Shown here one piece after another: positions 1 through 5,843 of a stretch of 8,444 nucleotides of DNA. Under the pieces are notes generated by a model, which was not told where the DNA came from, did no database searches, and worked only from the letters and a program-made list of their open reading frames with translations. The stretch is taken from positions 1 to 8,444 of the forward strand of contig JBCCFD010000362.1 of NCBI GenBank assembly GCA_039029915.1. The letters are read 5' to 3'. Position 1 is the stretch's first letter. Every line of letters starts with the position of its first letter. Position numbers and translations under genes: made by a program. The DNA is from QQUD01 sp039029915. GTDB lineage: Bacteria; Chloroflexota; Anaerolineae; Promineifilales; Promineifilaceae.

Positions 1-726
1 AATACAAAAATCATTAATAGTACGATTACGGAAAACCGCGCCCGAACAACTGGGGCAGGCATCATGAGCGCTTTTAGTAGCAACATTTTAACAACAATGA
101 CCAATACGTTGGTGGTTGATAATACGGTAGCAGTGGGTGGGTTCGCTGAAGATGTGGCCCTCTACCTCACGACAAACGATACATTTGTCAGTGGTGGCAA
201 TAATATGATTGGGGCGCTTGGAGCTAATGTAAACGCATTCAGTTCGATGACTGATCTTGTTAATGTATCAGTCGAACAACTTGGCCCTCTGCAAGATAAT
301 GGCGGGGCGACGCTAACCCACGCTTTGTTAGCTGATAGCTTAGCAATAAATGCCGCTAATTCGAGCGCTTGCCCGGCTTTGGATCAGCGGGGCGTCCTGC
401 GACCTCAAGGGTCAGGATGTGATATTGGGGCTTTTGAACTGGATCAATTTTTATTGAACTTGACGATTGATGGAGGAGGTGACGGTGCAGTGGTCAGTAG
501 CCCAGCGGGCATCAATTGCACAGAGGACTGCATGGGCACGTTTGCCGCAGGCAGCACAGTGTCGCTAACGGCAACGGCTAGTTCAGATGCCACATTTATG
601 GGCTGGAGTGGGGCTTGCAGCGGAACGGCCGTTTGTCAGCTCACCCTTGATGAAAGTAAAGAGGTGACCGCAACGTTTGTCACCAATGAAAAACGAATCT
701 ATCTGCCATTAATAATGCGTCCTTGA
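1..726 (+). CDS. Secreted beta-helix protein with InlB-like repeat and YLPLIMR tail (5'-truncated)
   Basis: The reading frame is open from the first base, so this is the C-terminal 241 residues of a longer protein whose start lies outside the window; the ATG at 64 is internal. In fragment numbering, residues 1 to about 60 are rich in N/T/S with short alternating hydrophobics, as in right-handed parallel beta-helix proteins. Residues about 60-147 (GPLQDNGG, then DQRG and CDIGAFEL) match the end of the 'choice-of-anchor Q' type beta-helix domain. Residues about 151-227 resemble a divergent InlB B-repeat (GWSGACSG, ending VTATF), with two Cys pairs that could form disulfides. The last nine residues, IYLPLIMRP, are the C-terminal tail seen on many exported Chloroflexota proteins, whose role I do not know. 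The protein is probably a surface or extracellular structural or adhesive protein. No catalytic motif is visible. A strong terminator follows the stop codon. Confidence 0.85.
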   Translation, partial: NTKIINSTITENRARTTGAGIMSAFSSNILTTMTNTLVVDNTVAVGGFAEDVALYLTTNDTFVSGGNNMIGALGANVNAFSSMTDLVNVSVEQLGPLQDNGGATLTHALLADSLAINAANSSACPALDQRGVLRPQGSGCDIGAFELDQFLLNLTIDGGGDGAVVSSPAGINCTEDCMGTFAAGSTVSLTATASSDATFMGWSGACSGTAVCQLTLDESKEVTATFVTNEKRIYLPLIMRP

Positions 727-811
727 CCCGTTCAATAGATGAAGTCAGGCCTTGGCGGATCGACAATAGACAGTTTTGTGGATCGTCATCAATTTAATTC
801 TTTGGTATTTT

Positions 812-838
812 AGAGAGGTGTAAGGCCTCTCTTTTTTT
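812..838 (+). terminator. Intrinsic terminator after the beta-helix gene
   Basis: A perfect 7-bp stem AGAGAGG (812-818) / CCTCTCT (826-832) with a 7-nt loop runs directly into a T tract to 838. It lies 86 nt after the stop codon of the upstream gene. This is a standard Rho-independent terminator and separates that gene from the epimerase. Confidence 0.9.
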
Positions 839-982
839 ACATTTGCAGTCTAAGAGGGCGAGTTAGGTGGGTAAAAATAGCTCGAATGATTAACGTTTAA
901 CCAGCCTGCCTATTCCGCCCTTACGATTTCTGTATTATTTTATTCAACCACAATTTAGTTGGCCTAAAATGAAGAGGATTCA

Positions 983-1918
983 ATGAAAATTTTGGTCACT
1001 GGCGGGGCTGGCTTTATTGGCTCCCACTTAGTTGAAGCTTTGCTTGCCAAAGGGCATCAAATCCGTGTTTTAGATGATTTAAGCAGCGGCCATTTGGACA
1101 ATCTTTTAGGCCTAAACGTTGATTTTGTTGAAGGATCAGTGTCTGATTATGAATGTGTTCAAGAGGTCATGCGAGACATTGAGCTTGTCTATCATCAAGC
1201 GGCGCTTGTAAGCGTGCCAAAATCTGTTGAAAATCCAGCCTTAAATCACGCTGTCAACGTGACTGGCACATTCAATGTTTTTGAAGCAGCGCGGGTAGAG
1301 GGAGTGTCGCGAATTGTGTATGCCTCATCAGCGGCCGTTTATGGCAATGATCCCAAGCTGCCCAAGGAGGAGCATGACGCTATAGCCCCAATAACCCCCT
1401 ACGCAATGGCAAAGCGGACCTCAGAATTAACGGCCGTTGTTTACGCCCAAATGTATGGTCTTGAATCAGTCGGTTTGCGCTATATGAACGTGTTTGGGCC
1501 TCGGCAAGACCCATCATCCCCATATTCCGGTGTGCTTTCAATTTTTAGCCAGCGGGCCTTAGCAGGTGACGGCGTAACGATTTTTGGCGATGGTGAGCAG
1601 ACACGCGATTTTGTGTTTGTAAAAGACGTGGTGCAAGCGAATCTGCTAGCGGGGTTTAAACCAATTTTGGAGGCGGAAAAAGCGGTTTGGTTTAATGTGG
1701 GACGGGGCGTTCAAACGAGTTTGAATGACATTGTGGCGATGCTACGCCACATTTGTGATCAACCATTGCCCATTACCTATCAACCGGTTCGGCAAGGGGA
1801 TATTCAGCATTCAGTGGCGGATATTCAAAAGATTCAGGAGCAATTGGGGTTTGAGCCAGAAACGGCCGTTGTCGATGGTCTGCGTCAAACGTTAGCCTTG
1901 TTTAAAGAAAATCAGTAA
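983..1918 (+). CDS. NAD-dependent nucleotide-sugar epimerase (extended SDR, UDP-glucose/GlcNAc 4-epimerase-like)
   Basis: The 311-residue protein is a full-length extended short-chain dehydrogenase/reductase. The N-terminal Rossmann motif GGAGFIGSHL (residues 7-16) binds NAD, and D31-D32 after strand 2 fits NAD rather than NADP. The catalytic Ser lies in YASSAAVYG (113-121), and the Tyr/Lys pair is Y140-x3-K144 (YAMAK). The NVFGPRQDP segment (169-177) and the following PYSGVLSIF resemble bacterial UDP-N-acetylglucosamine/UDP-glucose 4-epimerases of the WbpP/GalE type. Such enzymes invert C4 of a UDP-hexose in the cytoplasm for polysaccharide or glycoprotein synthesis. The exact substrate cannot be read from sequence, and a dTDP- or GDP-sugar epimerase/dehydratase is possible. 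The start is supported by AAGAGG at 972-977, 5 nt before the ATG. No glycosyltransferase is adjacent, so the gene appears single. Two ACGGCCGT palindromes lie inside it, at 1430 and 1862, both read Thr-Ala-Val. Confidence 0.9.
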   Translation: MKILVTGGAGFIGSHLVEALLAKGHQIRVLDDLSSGHLDNLLGLNVDFVEGSVSDYECVQEVMRDIELVYHQAALVSVPKSVENPALNHAVNVTGTFNVFEAARVEGVSRIVYASSAAVYGNDPKLPKEEHDAIAPITPYAMAKRTSELTAVVYAQMYGLESVGLRYMNVFGPRQDPSSPYSGVLSIFSQRALAGDGVTIFGDGEQTRDFVFVKDVVQANLLAGFKPILEAEKAVWFNVGRGVQTSLNDIVAMLRHICDQPLPITYQPVRQGDIQHSVADIQKIQEQLGFEPETAVVDGLRQTLALFKENQ

Positions 1919-1952
1919 GCCGTTACTGTACAGGGGACGCCTGCGTCGCGAT

Positions 1953-2606
1953 TTAGTTTGCTTGCTTAACGTATACCATTGATTGCCAAAAGAGGAATTT
2001 TTTATGCATTTTGCGTTGAAACCCATGTTCATTCAAAAGCGCATCTACGGTTTGGGTTGGATGAATAAAGATGCGGAACGGGTTTCTTGAAATTAGCAGG
2101 CCTAAGTTGGCAATTTTGACACCTAGTTTAAAAAGAAAACGGTCTTGGGGAAAGATGAGGCCAATATATTTCTTAGCGGATACGGCCGTTGCTCTCACCA
2201 TACCTGGCATATCGTGATAACAGCACAGCACCCGATCCAGCGTCACAATATCGGCTGGCTCCAATGCATTGGCCAGCTCAACAAAATTGCCGTGCTGGTA
2301 CGTGACTTGTTCGGCGTGGCCGAGTCGCTCTGCCTCCGATTTAGAAGCCTGTAAAAAAGATTGGGCGGCATCAACGTGAACGGCCGTATTGACCACACCT
2401 ACCTTAAAAAGCTCATGCTGAATGATACCGACACCACCACCAACATCAAGCAAAGACAGTTGATTTTGGCCTAAGCTCTCAAGCCAATCGAGCACTACAC
2501 GCGTTGCTTTAGTCGGGCCGTTTTTACGATATTGTTTGAGGTCTTCTCGGGCAACCTTTGAATCAAATATTTGCTCTATGCCTTGACATTGTCCACAACA
2601 TTTCAT
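1953..2606 (-). CDS. Class I SAM-dependent methyltransferase
   Basis: The 217-residue protein has a Rossmann-type methyltransferase core. Motif I is LLDVGGGVG (residues 52-60), the acidic ribose-binding position is D79 in HVDAA, the adenine-site segment is HGNFVE (105-110), and motif IV is ADIVTLDRVLCCYHDM (118-133). The N-terminus MKCCGQC, followed by QGIEQIFDSKVAREDL, is Cys-rich and resembles a family of uncharacterised actinobacterial and Chloroflexota methyltransferases. The substrate is unknown. A distant similarity to the Mg-protoporphyrin methyltransferase type is possible, but there is no pigment gene nearby. The start is supported by GAGG, with suitable spacing upstream of the ATG on the minus strand. 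The gene converges on the epimerase with a 34-nt gap and diverges from the membrane-protein gene across 119 nt. It carries ACGGCCGT at 2182 and 2380, both read Thr-Ala-Val on this strand. Confidence 0.85.
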   Translation of the reverse strand: MKCCGQCQGIEQIFDSKVAREDLKQYRKNGPTKATRVVLDWLESLGQNQLSLLDVGGGVGIIQHELFKVGVVNTAVHVDAAQSFLQASKSEAERLGHAEQVTYQHGNFVELANALEPADIVTLDRVLCCYHDMPGMVRATAVSAKKYIGLIFPQDRFLFKLGVKIANLGLLISRNPFRIFIHPTQTVDALLNEHGFQRKMHKKFLFWQSMVYVKQAN

Positions 2607-2725
2607 TCGACTATCCTCATAAAATTTCTGAATTTTAAATAATTTTAGGCGCTTGGTGACGTTTTGGCGACGGCCGTTTTTTAAACTGTCATTATTGTAT
2701 TCGAATGTTGTAAAGGACGTTTAAA

Positions 2726-3412
2726 ATGATTCAACAAGTCGCCAAGCATCACAATAAAATTCAATTTTTTGGGTATGAAGTGGCAAACCTGATTTTAGTA
2801 GCTCAACAGCTTTTAACAGCAGACGGACTCAGCTATGGCATTAATGCTGAAACGGCTGGTGCCCTCTTTTTCTTATTGGGCTCAGGGTTGATTTGGTTTT
2901 TTGATTTTCAAAAACGGCCGTATTTACTTTTTTATGGGGGCCTGGCGTTAGCGTTTGGCGGGGCGTGCTTTGCTATGGCAGGCTATTTTCTGACAGGGCT
3001 ATCAGTCATTTTAGCGTCATTGGAAACTGCTCGAGGTGGCCTAAACATTCTCAATAAACTGGTTGACGACCAATTTAACCTGCAATCTAATTGTTCGCTT
3101 TGCTGTTATATTCACCAACAAATCGCGCACCGCTTGCTTGGTTGGTACAGCCAGCTGGTGGATCGATTTGCAAAGGTGCATCCTAAATTGGGACGGTTTA
3201 TTGACGAACGGCCGTTTATCACCAGCACCCTCATCAAAGCCCCCTTGCGATTTGAGTTTATTATTAAAAAGCTGCTGTTTGGCGATTGGATTGGCGCATT
3301 GGTGGGGCTATCGTGGTTATTCTTGGGTGATTTGGCACTGGCCTTTAACGATGCTAAATTGCAAGACTACGCCCAACAGAAAGACCAAACGATGCAGCCC
3401 ATAGCCCGTTAG
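2726..3412 (+). CDS. Membrane protein of unknown function
   Basis: I do not recognise this 228-residue protein. It has hydrophobic segments at about 43-60 (GALFFLLGSGLIWFF), 66-98 (one long or two short helices, Gly/Ala rich) and 187-208 (WIGALVGLSWLFLGDLAL). The segment between, about 100-185, is polar and contains a C123-x2-C126-C127 cluster and basic stretches near two Arg-Pro motifs. Residues 63-66 (KRPY) and 161-163 (ERP) are encoded over copies of the ACGGCCGT palindrome. The start is supported by AAAGGA at 2712-2717, 8 nt before the ATG. The gene is divergent from the methyltransferase, and its promoter must lie in the AT-rich 119-nt gap. No signal peptide is evident. The clear ribosome binding site and length make it a real gene; its role is open. 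Confidence 0.75.
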   Translation: MIQQVAKHHNKIQFFGYEVANLILVAQQLLTADGLSYGINAETAGALFFLLGSGLIWFFDFQKRPYLLFYGGLALAFGGACFAMAGYFLTGLSVILASLETARGGLNILNKLVDDQFNLQSNCSLCCYIHQQIAHRLLGWYSQLVDRFAKVHPKLGRFIDERPFITSTLIKAPLRFEFIIKKLLFGDWIGALVGLSWLFLGDLALAFNDAKLQDYAQQKDQTMQPIAR

Positions 3413-3481
3413 ATTCAGCTATTTAGGTGTTTTGGAAACGGCCGTTTTCAGACAACCAATCCCTATTATTTCAAGGTGAAG

Positions 3482-3494
3482 GGAGAATCTTGTC
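3482..3494 (+). repeat. 13-bp direct repeat, left copy (candidate target-site duplication)
   Basis: GGAGAATCTTGTC occurs here and again at 3655-3667, directly outside a pair of 12-bp inverted repeats. The arrangement is that of a target-site duplication. The exact length is 12 or 13 bp, depending on whether the base at 3494 belongs to the element. Confidence 0.75.
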
Positions 3495-3654
3495 CGGTTT
3501 TTCAGTAAAATGAAATATAACCAAAAAAGGTTCGGTTATTCTCTAAATGGAACGCGGATGACACGGATTACGCGGATAAAACAGATAAAAATCAGCGAAA
3601 TCAGCGAAATCAGCGTTCTATATTTGTGCACTTTATCAAACACTGAAAAACCGT
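3495..3654. mobile_element. MITE-like element A (160 bp, non-coding)
   Basis: The ends are the perfect 12-bp inverted repeat CGGTTTTTCAGT (3495-3506) / ACTGAAAAACCG (3642-3653), with one extra T (3654) on the right. The element is flanked on both sides by the 13-bp direct repeat GGAGAATCTTGTC. It carries no transposase. Its core (3549-3619) is a separate imperfect palindrome made of 9-nt units. The size, terminal inverted repeats and flanking duplication are typical of a miniature inverted-repeat transposable element mobilised in trans by a transposase elsewhere. I cannot name the IS family. It lies at the end of a VanZ-like remnant. Confidence 0.7.
3549..3619. repeat. 9-nt-periodic imperfect palindrome
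   Basis: The left half is four 9-nt units (acgcggatg, acacggatt, acgcggata, aaacagata; 3552-3587). After a 3-nt AAA centre come three units (atcagcgaa, atcagcgaa, atcagcgtt; 3591-3617). The right half is largely the reverse complement of the left, and the outermost arms are GAACGC (3550-3555) / GCGTTC (3613-3618). Because the period is a multiple of three, both strands translate into three-residue repeats (such as ISEISEIS and IRVIRVIR), which makes false ORFs. From memory, similar sequences are dispersed in many environmental genomes. Confidence 0.8.
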
Positions 3655-3667
3655 GGAGAATCTTGTC
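3655..3667 (+). repeat. 13-bp direct repeat, right copy (candidate target-site duplication)
   Basis: This is the second copy of GGAGAATCTTGTC, identical to 3482-3494. On the minus strand it reads GACAAGATTCTCC and encodes the Asp-Lys-Ile-Leu part of the VanZ-like DKxLH motif. This suggests that element A inserted into that sequence. Confidence 0.75.
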
Positions 3668-3826
3668 AGAAGTTTGCCAAATAATTGAATCAAAATCCCC
3701 CGTGAATGGTTCAGGATCTGTAGAGTCGCTAGAAATATAGATAACGATCCCTAACGTAAACACAGCAATCCCAAGGAAACGAAGTCTAAAGCCGTCGTTT
3801 TATTCATAGCAGGCGCTTTGTTTCAT
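3655..3826 (-). pseudogene. VanZ-like membrane protein remnant (truncated)
   Basis: Reading the minus strand from an ATG at 3826, the frame gives MKQSACYE, then a TAA stop. It continues in the same frame with a hydrophobic helix (FRLRFLGIAVFTLGIVIYI), SSDSTDPEP, a polar linker and SDKILH. A first transmembrane helix ending in Y-x-SS, a Pro-containing loop and D-K-x-L-H is the usual N-terminal half of VanZ-like proteins. The in-frame stop, the absence of a ribosome binding site and the end at the MITE boundary mark it as broken. If element A is removed in silico, the frame runs DKIL-PSP-stop, so the other half of the gene is missing and not merely displaced. The family call rests on a short pattern and is tentative. 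Confidence 0.45.
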
Positions 3827-4151
3827 ATAAAACGTCAGCAATTGCCCCCCTCTACGCTCTAGCGCTAGCCGCCTCTCCATCAAAGTATCTCTAAACATGT
3901 CACCACTGCCTCTTCCGTATCAGCTAGCAATCTTCTATCTGTACCCCTTTTGTATCCCTTTATTGTTAAGGAAGGGTACCCCAAAACGAGCTGTTCATAG
4001 TTTAATGACTTCATTACACAAGAAAATATCAATTTTCCAGAGCAGAAGCCTTGAAAAATTTGCTCAAGTAAATCGCAAAAAGATATTTGGAATCCTTATG
4101 GGTGTAAGTGATTTACTTCAATGTTTGTATCAATTGGCAACATATTTACCT

Positions 4152-4157
4152 AGGAGA
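4152..4157 (+). promoter_or_regulatory. Ribosome binding site that fixes the start at 4165
   Basis: AGGAGA lies 7 nt before the ATG at 4165. The longer in-frame start at 4108 lacks a comparable site and would put about 19 residues in front of a normal signal peptide. Confidence 0.85.
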
Positions 4158-4164
4158 AAATTTC

Positions 4165-5592
4165 ATGACAGCTCAATTTCCCCAGACTCGTTTTCCTCGA
4201 CGTCTTTTTATTTTAACGGCCGTTTTATCATGCCTCTTCATTTTTGTCGCCTTCAATCAAGCCTTTGCCCAATCCTCTTTGGAGCGAATTGATCTTGATA
4301 ATACGAGCGATGCTGCTGCAGTCAACATAGGATTTAATGCCGTAGTTAACCTCATTGTTGGACAAACCTTTGTGCCGACGGCAGACAATCTCAGCGGCGT
4401 AGAACTTTTCGTAGGGAGTGAAAACGAAAGCACCCTTGCTGGCGTTGAGGTGGTGATGACGATTCATGAAAATGATGCAAATGGGCCAGTCATTGGGTCT
4501 GGCACGTGGGTTTTTGGTAACAACGTCATAAATGGCGTTACCTTTGATCCGCCAATACCGCTCACCCCGGGGGAAACGTATGCGTTTCAATATGACGTCA
4601 TAGACTTCATAGAGGATCGCGCTATTAATGTCATTATAGGTCAAGCCCCATCTGGCAGTGTTGCTGGCGTCGCTTTTTCCTGCGTTGATGATTGTGCTCA
4701 AGGTGTTACCTATTCTACCGGCAGCTTTGCCGATCTACCCTTTAGAACCTACTATCTAGCTAGTGATGGAGACAGCGATGGCGTTGCTGATGACAGTGAT
4801 AATTGCCCAACGGTTGCCAACGCAGACCAAGTAGACAGCAACAGCGATGGTCAAGGGGACGCCTGTGACCCGTTCGTAACCGACCTCACTAGCGAACTTG
4901 AACTGGTTGCCATTGATGACCAACCTGTCTCAGCTACCGCCACGTTCAGTGATGCAGATGACGGGGATGCCCATACGGCCGTATTTGACTGGGGTGACGG
5001 CAACATAACAGTAGGGACCGTAGACCAAGTCACAAACTCAGCCAGCACCAGTCATACCTACGCTGACCCCGGTGTATACACCGTCAGCGTGACAATTAGC
5101 GATAGCTTTGGAGCCGAAGCAACGGCAATTTACGAATACGTCGTCATCTACGACCCCAGCGGCGGCTACATTACGGGAGCTGGACGCATACACTCCTCCG
5201 CTGGCGCCCTTGTTGGCGACCCACTGTGGAGCGGTGAAGCGAAGTTTGGCATGATTAGCAAATATCGAAGCAGCAAATCAACGCCGGATGGGGTGACCCA
5301 ATTCCAAATTTCGGCCCAAGGGTTCAACTTCGTCTCAACCAGCTACGAATGGCTCGTGATTGACCAAGCCAACAGCACTGCCATCTTCAAAGGGTGGGGT
5401 GAAATCAACGGCGGTGGCAACTACGTTTTCACTGTCTGGGCAACGGATGGTGGCTACGGTGGCAGCAATGATGGGTTCCGCATTCAAATTTCAGAATATC
5501 ATTCAGGTGGGAATACGGTTGTTGTTTACGACAATGGCTCCGAATCAACCCCCACAACTGGAAATATTACAATTCACACCGGACGACGTTAG
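4165..5592 (+). CDS. Exported TSP3-repeat and PKD-domain protein
   Basis: With the start at 4165 the protein has 475 residues. Residues 1-35 form a Sec signal peptide (basic RFPRR, a hydrophobic core and AFA before Q36). Residues about 40-195 are a beta-sandwich-like domain of unknown type (VGQTFVP, GVELFVGS, PLTPGETYAFQYDV). Residues about 201-236 are a thrombospondin type 3 calcium-binding segment (DGDSDGVADDSDNCP, then DSNSDGQGDACDP). Residues about 243-328 are a PKD domain (FDWGDG, then HTYADPGVYTVSVTISD). Residues about 334-474 (GGYITGAGRI, AKFGMISKYR, FQISAQGFNF, INGGGNYVFTVWATDG, VVYDNG) form a C-terminal beta domain often found after PKD repeats in secreted proteins. No catalytic motif is visible, so a calcium-stabilised surface or matrix protein is likely. 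It ends in HTGRR and lacks the YLPLIMR tail of the first gene. The ACGGCCGT palindrome occurs even inside the signal peptide (4216) and again in the PKD domain (4975). Confidence 0.88.
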   Translation: MTAQFPQTRFPRRLFILTAVLSCLFIFVAFNQAFAQSSLERIDLDNTSDAAAVNIGFNAVVNLIVGQTFVPTADNLSGVELFVGSENESTLAGVEVVMTIHENDANGPVIGSGTWVFGNNVINGVTFDPPIPLTPGETYAFQYDVIDFIEDRAINVIIGQAPSGSVAGVAFSCVDDCAQGVTYSTGSFADLPFRTYYLASDGDSDGVADDSDNCPTVANADQVDSNSDGQGDACDPFVTDLTSELELVAIDDQPVSATATFSDADDGDAHTAVFDWGDGNITVGTVDQVTNSASTSHTYADPGVYTVSVTISDSFGAEATAIYEYVVIYDPSGGYITGAGRIHSSAGALVGDPLWSGEAKFGMISKYRSSKSTPDGVTQFQISAQGFNFVSTSYEWLVIDQANSTAIFKGWGEINGGGNYVFTVWATDGGYGGSNDGFRIQISEYHSGGNTVVVYDNGSESTPTTGNITIHTGRR

Positions 5593-5608
5593 AAATTAGA
5601 AACTGGAC

Positions 5609-5617
5609 ATTGGTAAT
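5609..5617 (+). repeat. 9-bp target-site duplication, left copy
   Basis: ATTGGTAAT immediately precedes the terminal inverted repeat of element B and is repeated exactly at 5741-5749. Confidence 0.8.
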
Positions 5618-5740
5618 GGGTGTGTTTCAGATGAGTTGAAACAAGCAACGGAGACTGAGCCTGTCGAAGTCGTAGTGGTGCCGACCCGCTCTGGCTTCGA
5701 CAGGCTCAGCCGCCGCTCTCAACCGAAATGAAACACACCC
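5618..5740. mobile_element. MITE-like element B (123 bp, non-coding)
   Basis: The ends are the perfect inverted repeat GGGTGTGTTTCA (5618-5629) / TGAAACACACCC (5729-5740). Inside is a second perfect inverted repeat, CTGAGCCTGTCGAAG (5655-5669) / CTTCGACAGGCTCAG (5695-5709), and GTTGA/TCAAC (5635-5639 / 5719-5723) pairs between them, so the whole element can fold into one long hairpin. It is bounded by the 9-bp direct repeat ATTGGTAAT. No open reading frame is present. The size and structure fit a MITE moved by a transposase elsewhere. The inner CTTCGACAGGCTCAG word is, from memory, common in intergenic repeats of environmental genomes. Confidence 0.8.
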
Positions 5741-5749
5741 ATTGGTAAT
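5741..5749 (+). repeat. 9-bp target-site duplication, right copy
   Basis: ATTGGTAAT follows element B directly and matches 5609-5617 exactly. Confidence 0.8.
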
Positions 5750-5805
5750 TAGGAACGTTTGCTAACCGGCTTAATTACCAATGTCCAATAACGTTTGGGG
5801 AAGAA

Positions 5806-5835
5806 AACGGCCGTTTCTTGAAAGAAACGGCCGTT
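5806..5835 (-). terminator. Terminator of the lipoprotein gene, built from two AACGGCCGTT palindromes
   Basis: A perfect 14-bp inverted repeat AACGGCCGTTTCTT (5806-5819) / AAGAAACGGCCGTT (5822-5835) has a 2-nt centre. Read on the minus strand it begins 8 nt after the TAG stop of the lipoprotein gene and is followed by TTTTCTT. It contains two copies of the window-wide palindrome. The T tract is short, so termination is likely but not certain, and it could also act for the plus strand. Confidence 0.65.
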
Positions 5836-5843
5836 ATTTTGAT

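Larger units (their letters stand above)
3413..4164. other. Gene-poor region with MITE-like element and a gene remnant
   Basis: About 750 nt without a credible intact gene. It holds a palindrome copy at 3437-3446, the MITE-like element with its flanking direct repeats (3482-3667), and a VanZ-like remnant on the minus strand (3655-3826). It also holds a 10-bp palindrome CTAGCGCTAG at 3859-3868, a GGGTACCC palindrome near 3974, and a 9-bp inverted repeat AAGTAAATC (4066-4074) / GATTTACTT (4110-4118). Short open frames here have no ribosome binding site or recognisable protein. The promoter of the 4165 gene must lie near its 3' end, but I see no convincing -35/-10 pair. Confidence 0.6.
5604..5787. 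repeat. 16-bp inverted repeat split by a later insertion
   Basis: The right arm TAATTACCAATGTCCA (5772-5787) is the exact reverse complement of TGGACATTGGTAATTA. That sequence is found by joining 5604-5608 to 5741-5751, which means removing the 5618-5740 element and one copy of its duplication. The original hairpin had a 16-bp stem and a 20-nt loop just after the PKD gene, where it may have acted as a terminator or been a dispersed repeat. Confidence 0.8.

Noticed and set aside
1332..1339. GCGGCCGT as a further copy of the iterated palindrome
   Set aside because: The first base breaks the octamer. It encodes the conserved SSAAVYG of the epimerase and is counted only as a CGGCCG hexamer.
1936..1947. 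GACG-CCTG-CGTC hairpin as a bidirectional terminator between the epimerase and methyltransferase
   Set aside because: The stem is only 4 bp and no T tract follows on either strand.
3468..3478. Direct repeat ATTTCAAGGTG shared with 6845-6855
   Set aside because: Eleven bases in AT-rich DNA with no accompanying structure could be chance.
3552..3617. CRISPR-like array
   Set aside because: The units are 9 nt long and contiguous, with no spacers and no cas genes nearby.
3510..3763. Small open frames on both strands across the 9-nt repeat
   Set aside because: Their repetitive sequence results from the 9-nt palindrome within MITE-like element A. Only the 3655-3763 part of the minus frame shows protein-like sequence, and it is reported as a VanZ-like remnant.
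4108..4164. N-terminal extension of the TSP3/PKD protein to an ATG at 4108
   Set aside because: The AGGAGA site and a normal signal peptide both point to the ATG at 4165.
3897..4292. 131-residue plus-strand open frame
   Set aside because: It has no ribosome binding site or recognisable domain, and it overlaps the signal-peptide region of the 4165 gene in another frame.
4228..4701. 157-residue antisense open frame
   Set aside because: It lies wholly antisense to a well-supported exported protein and has no recognisable domain.
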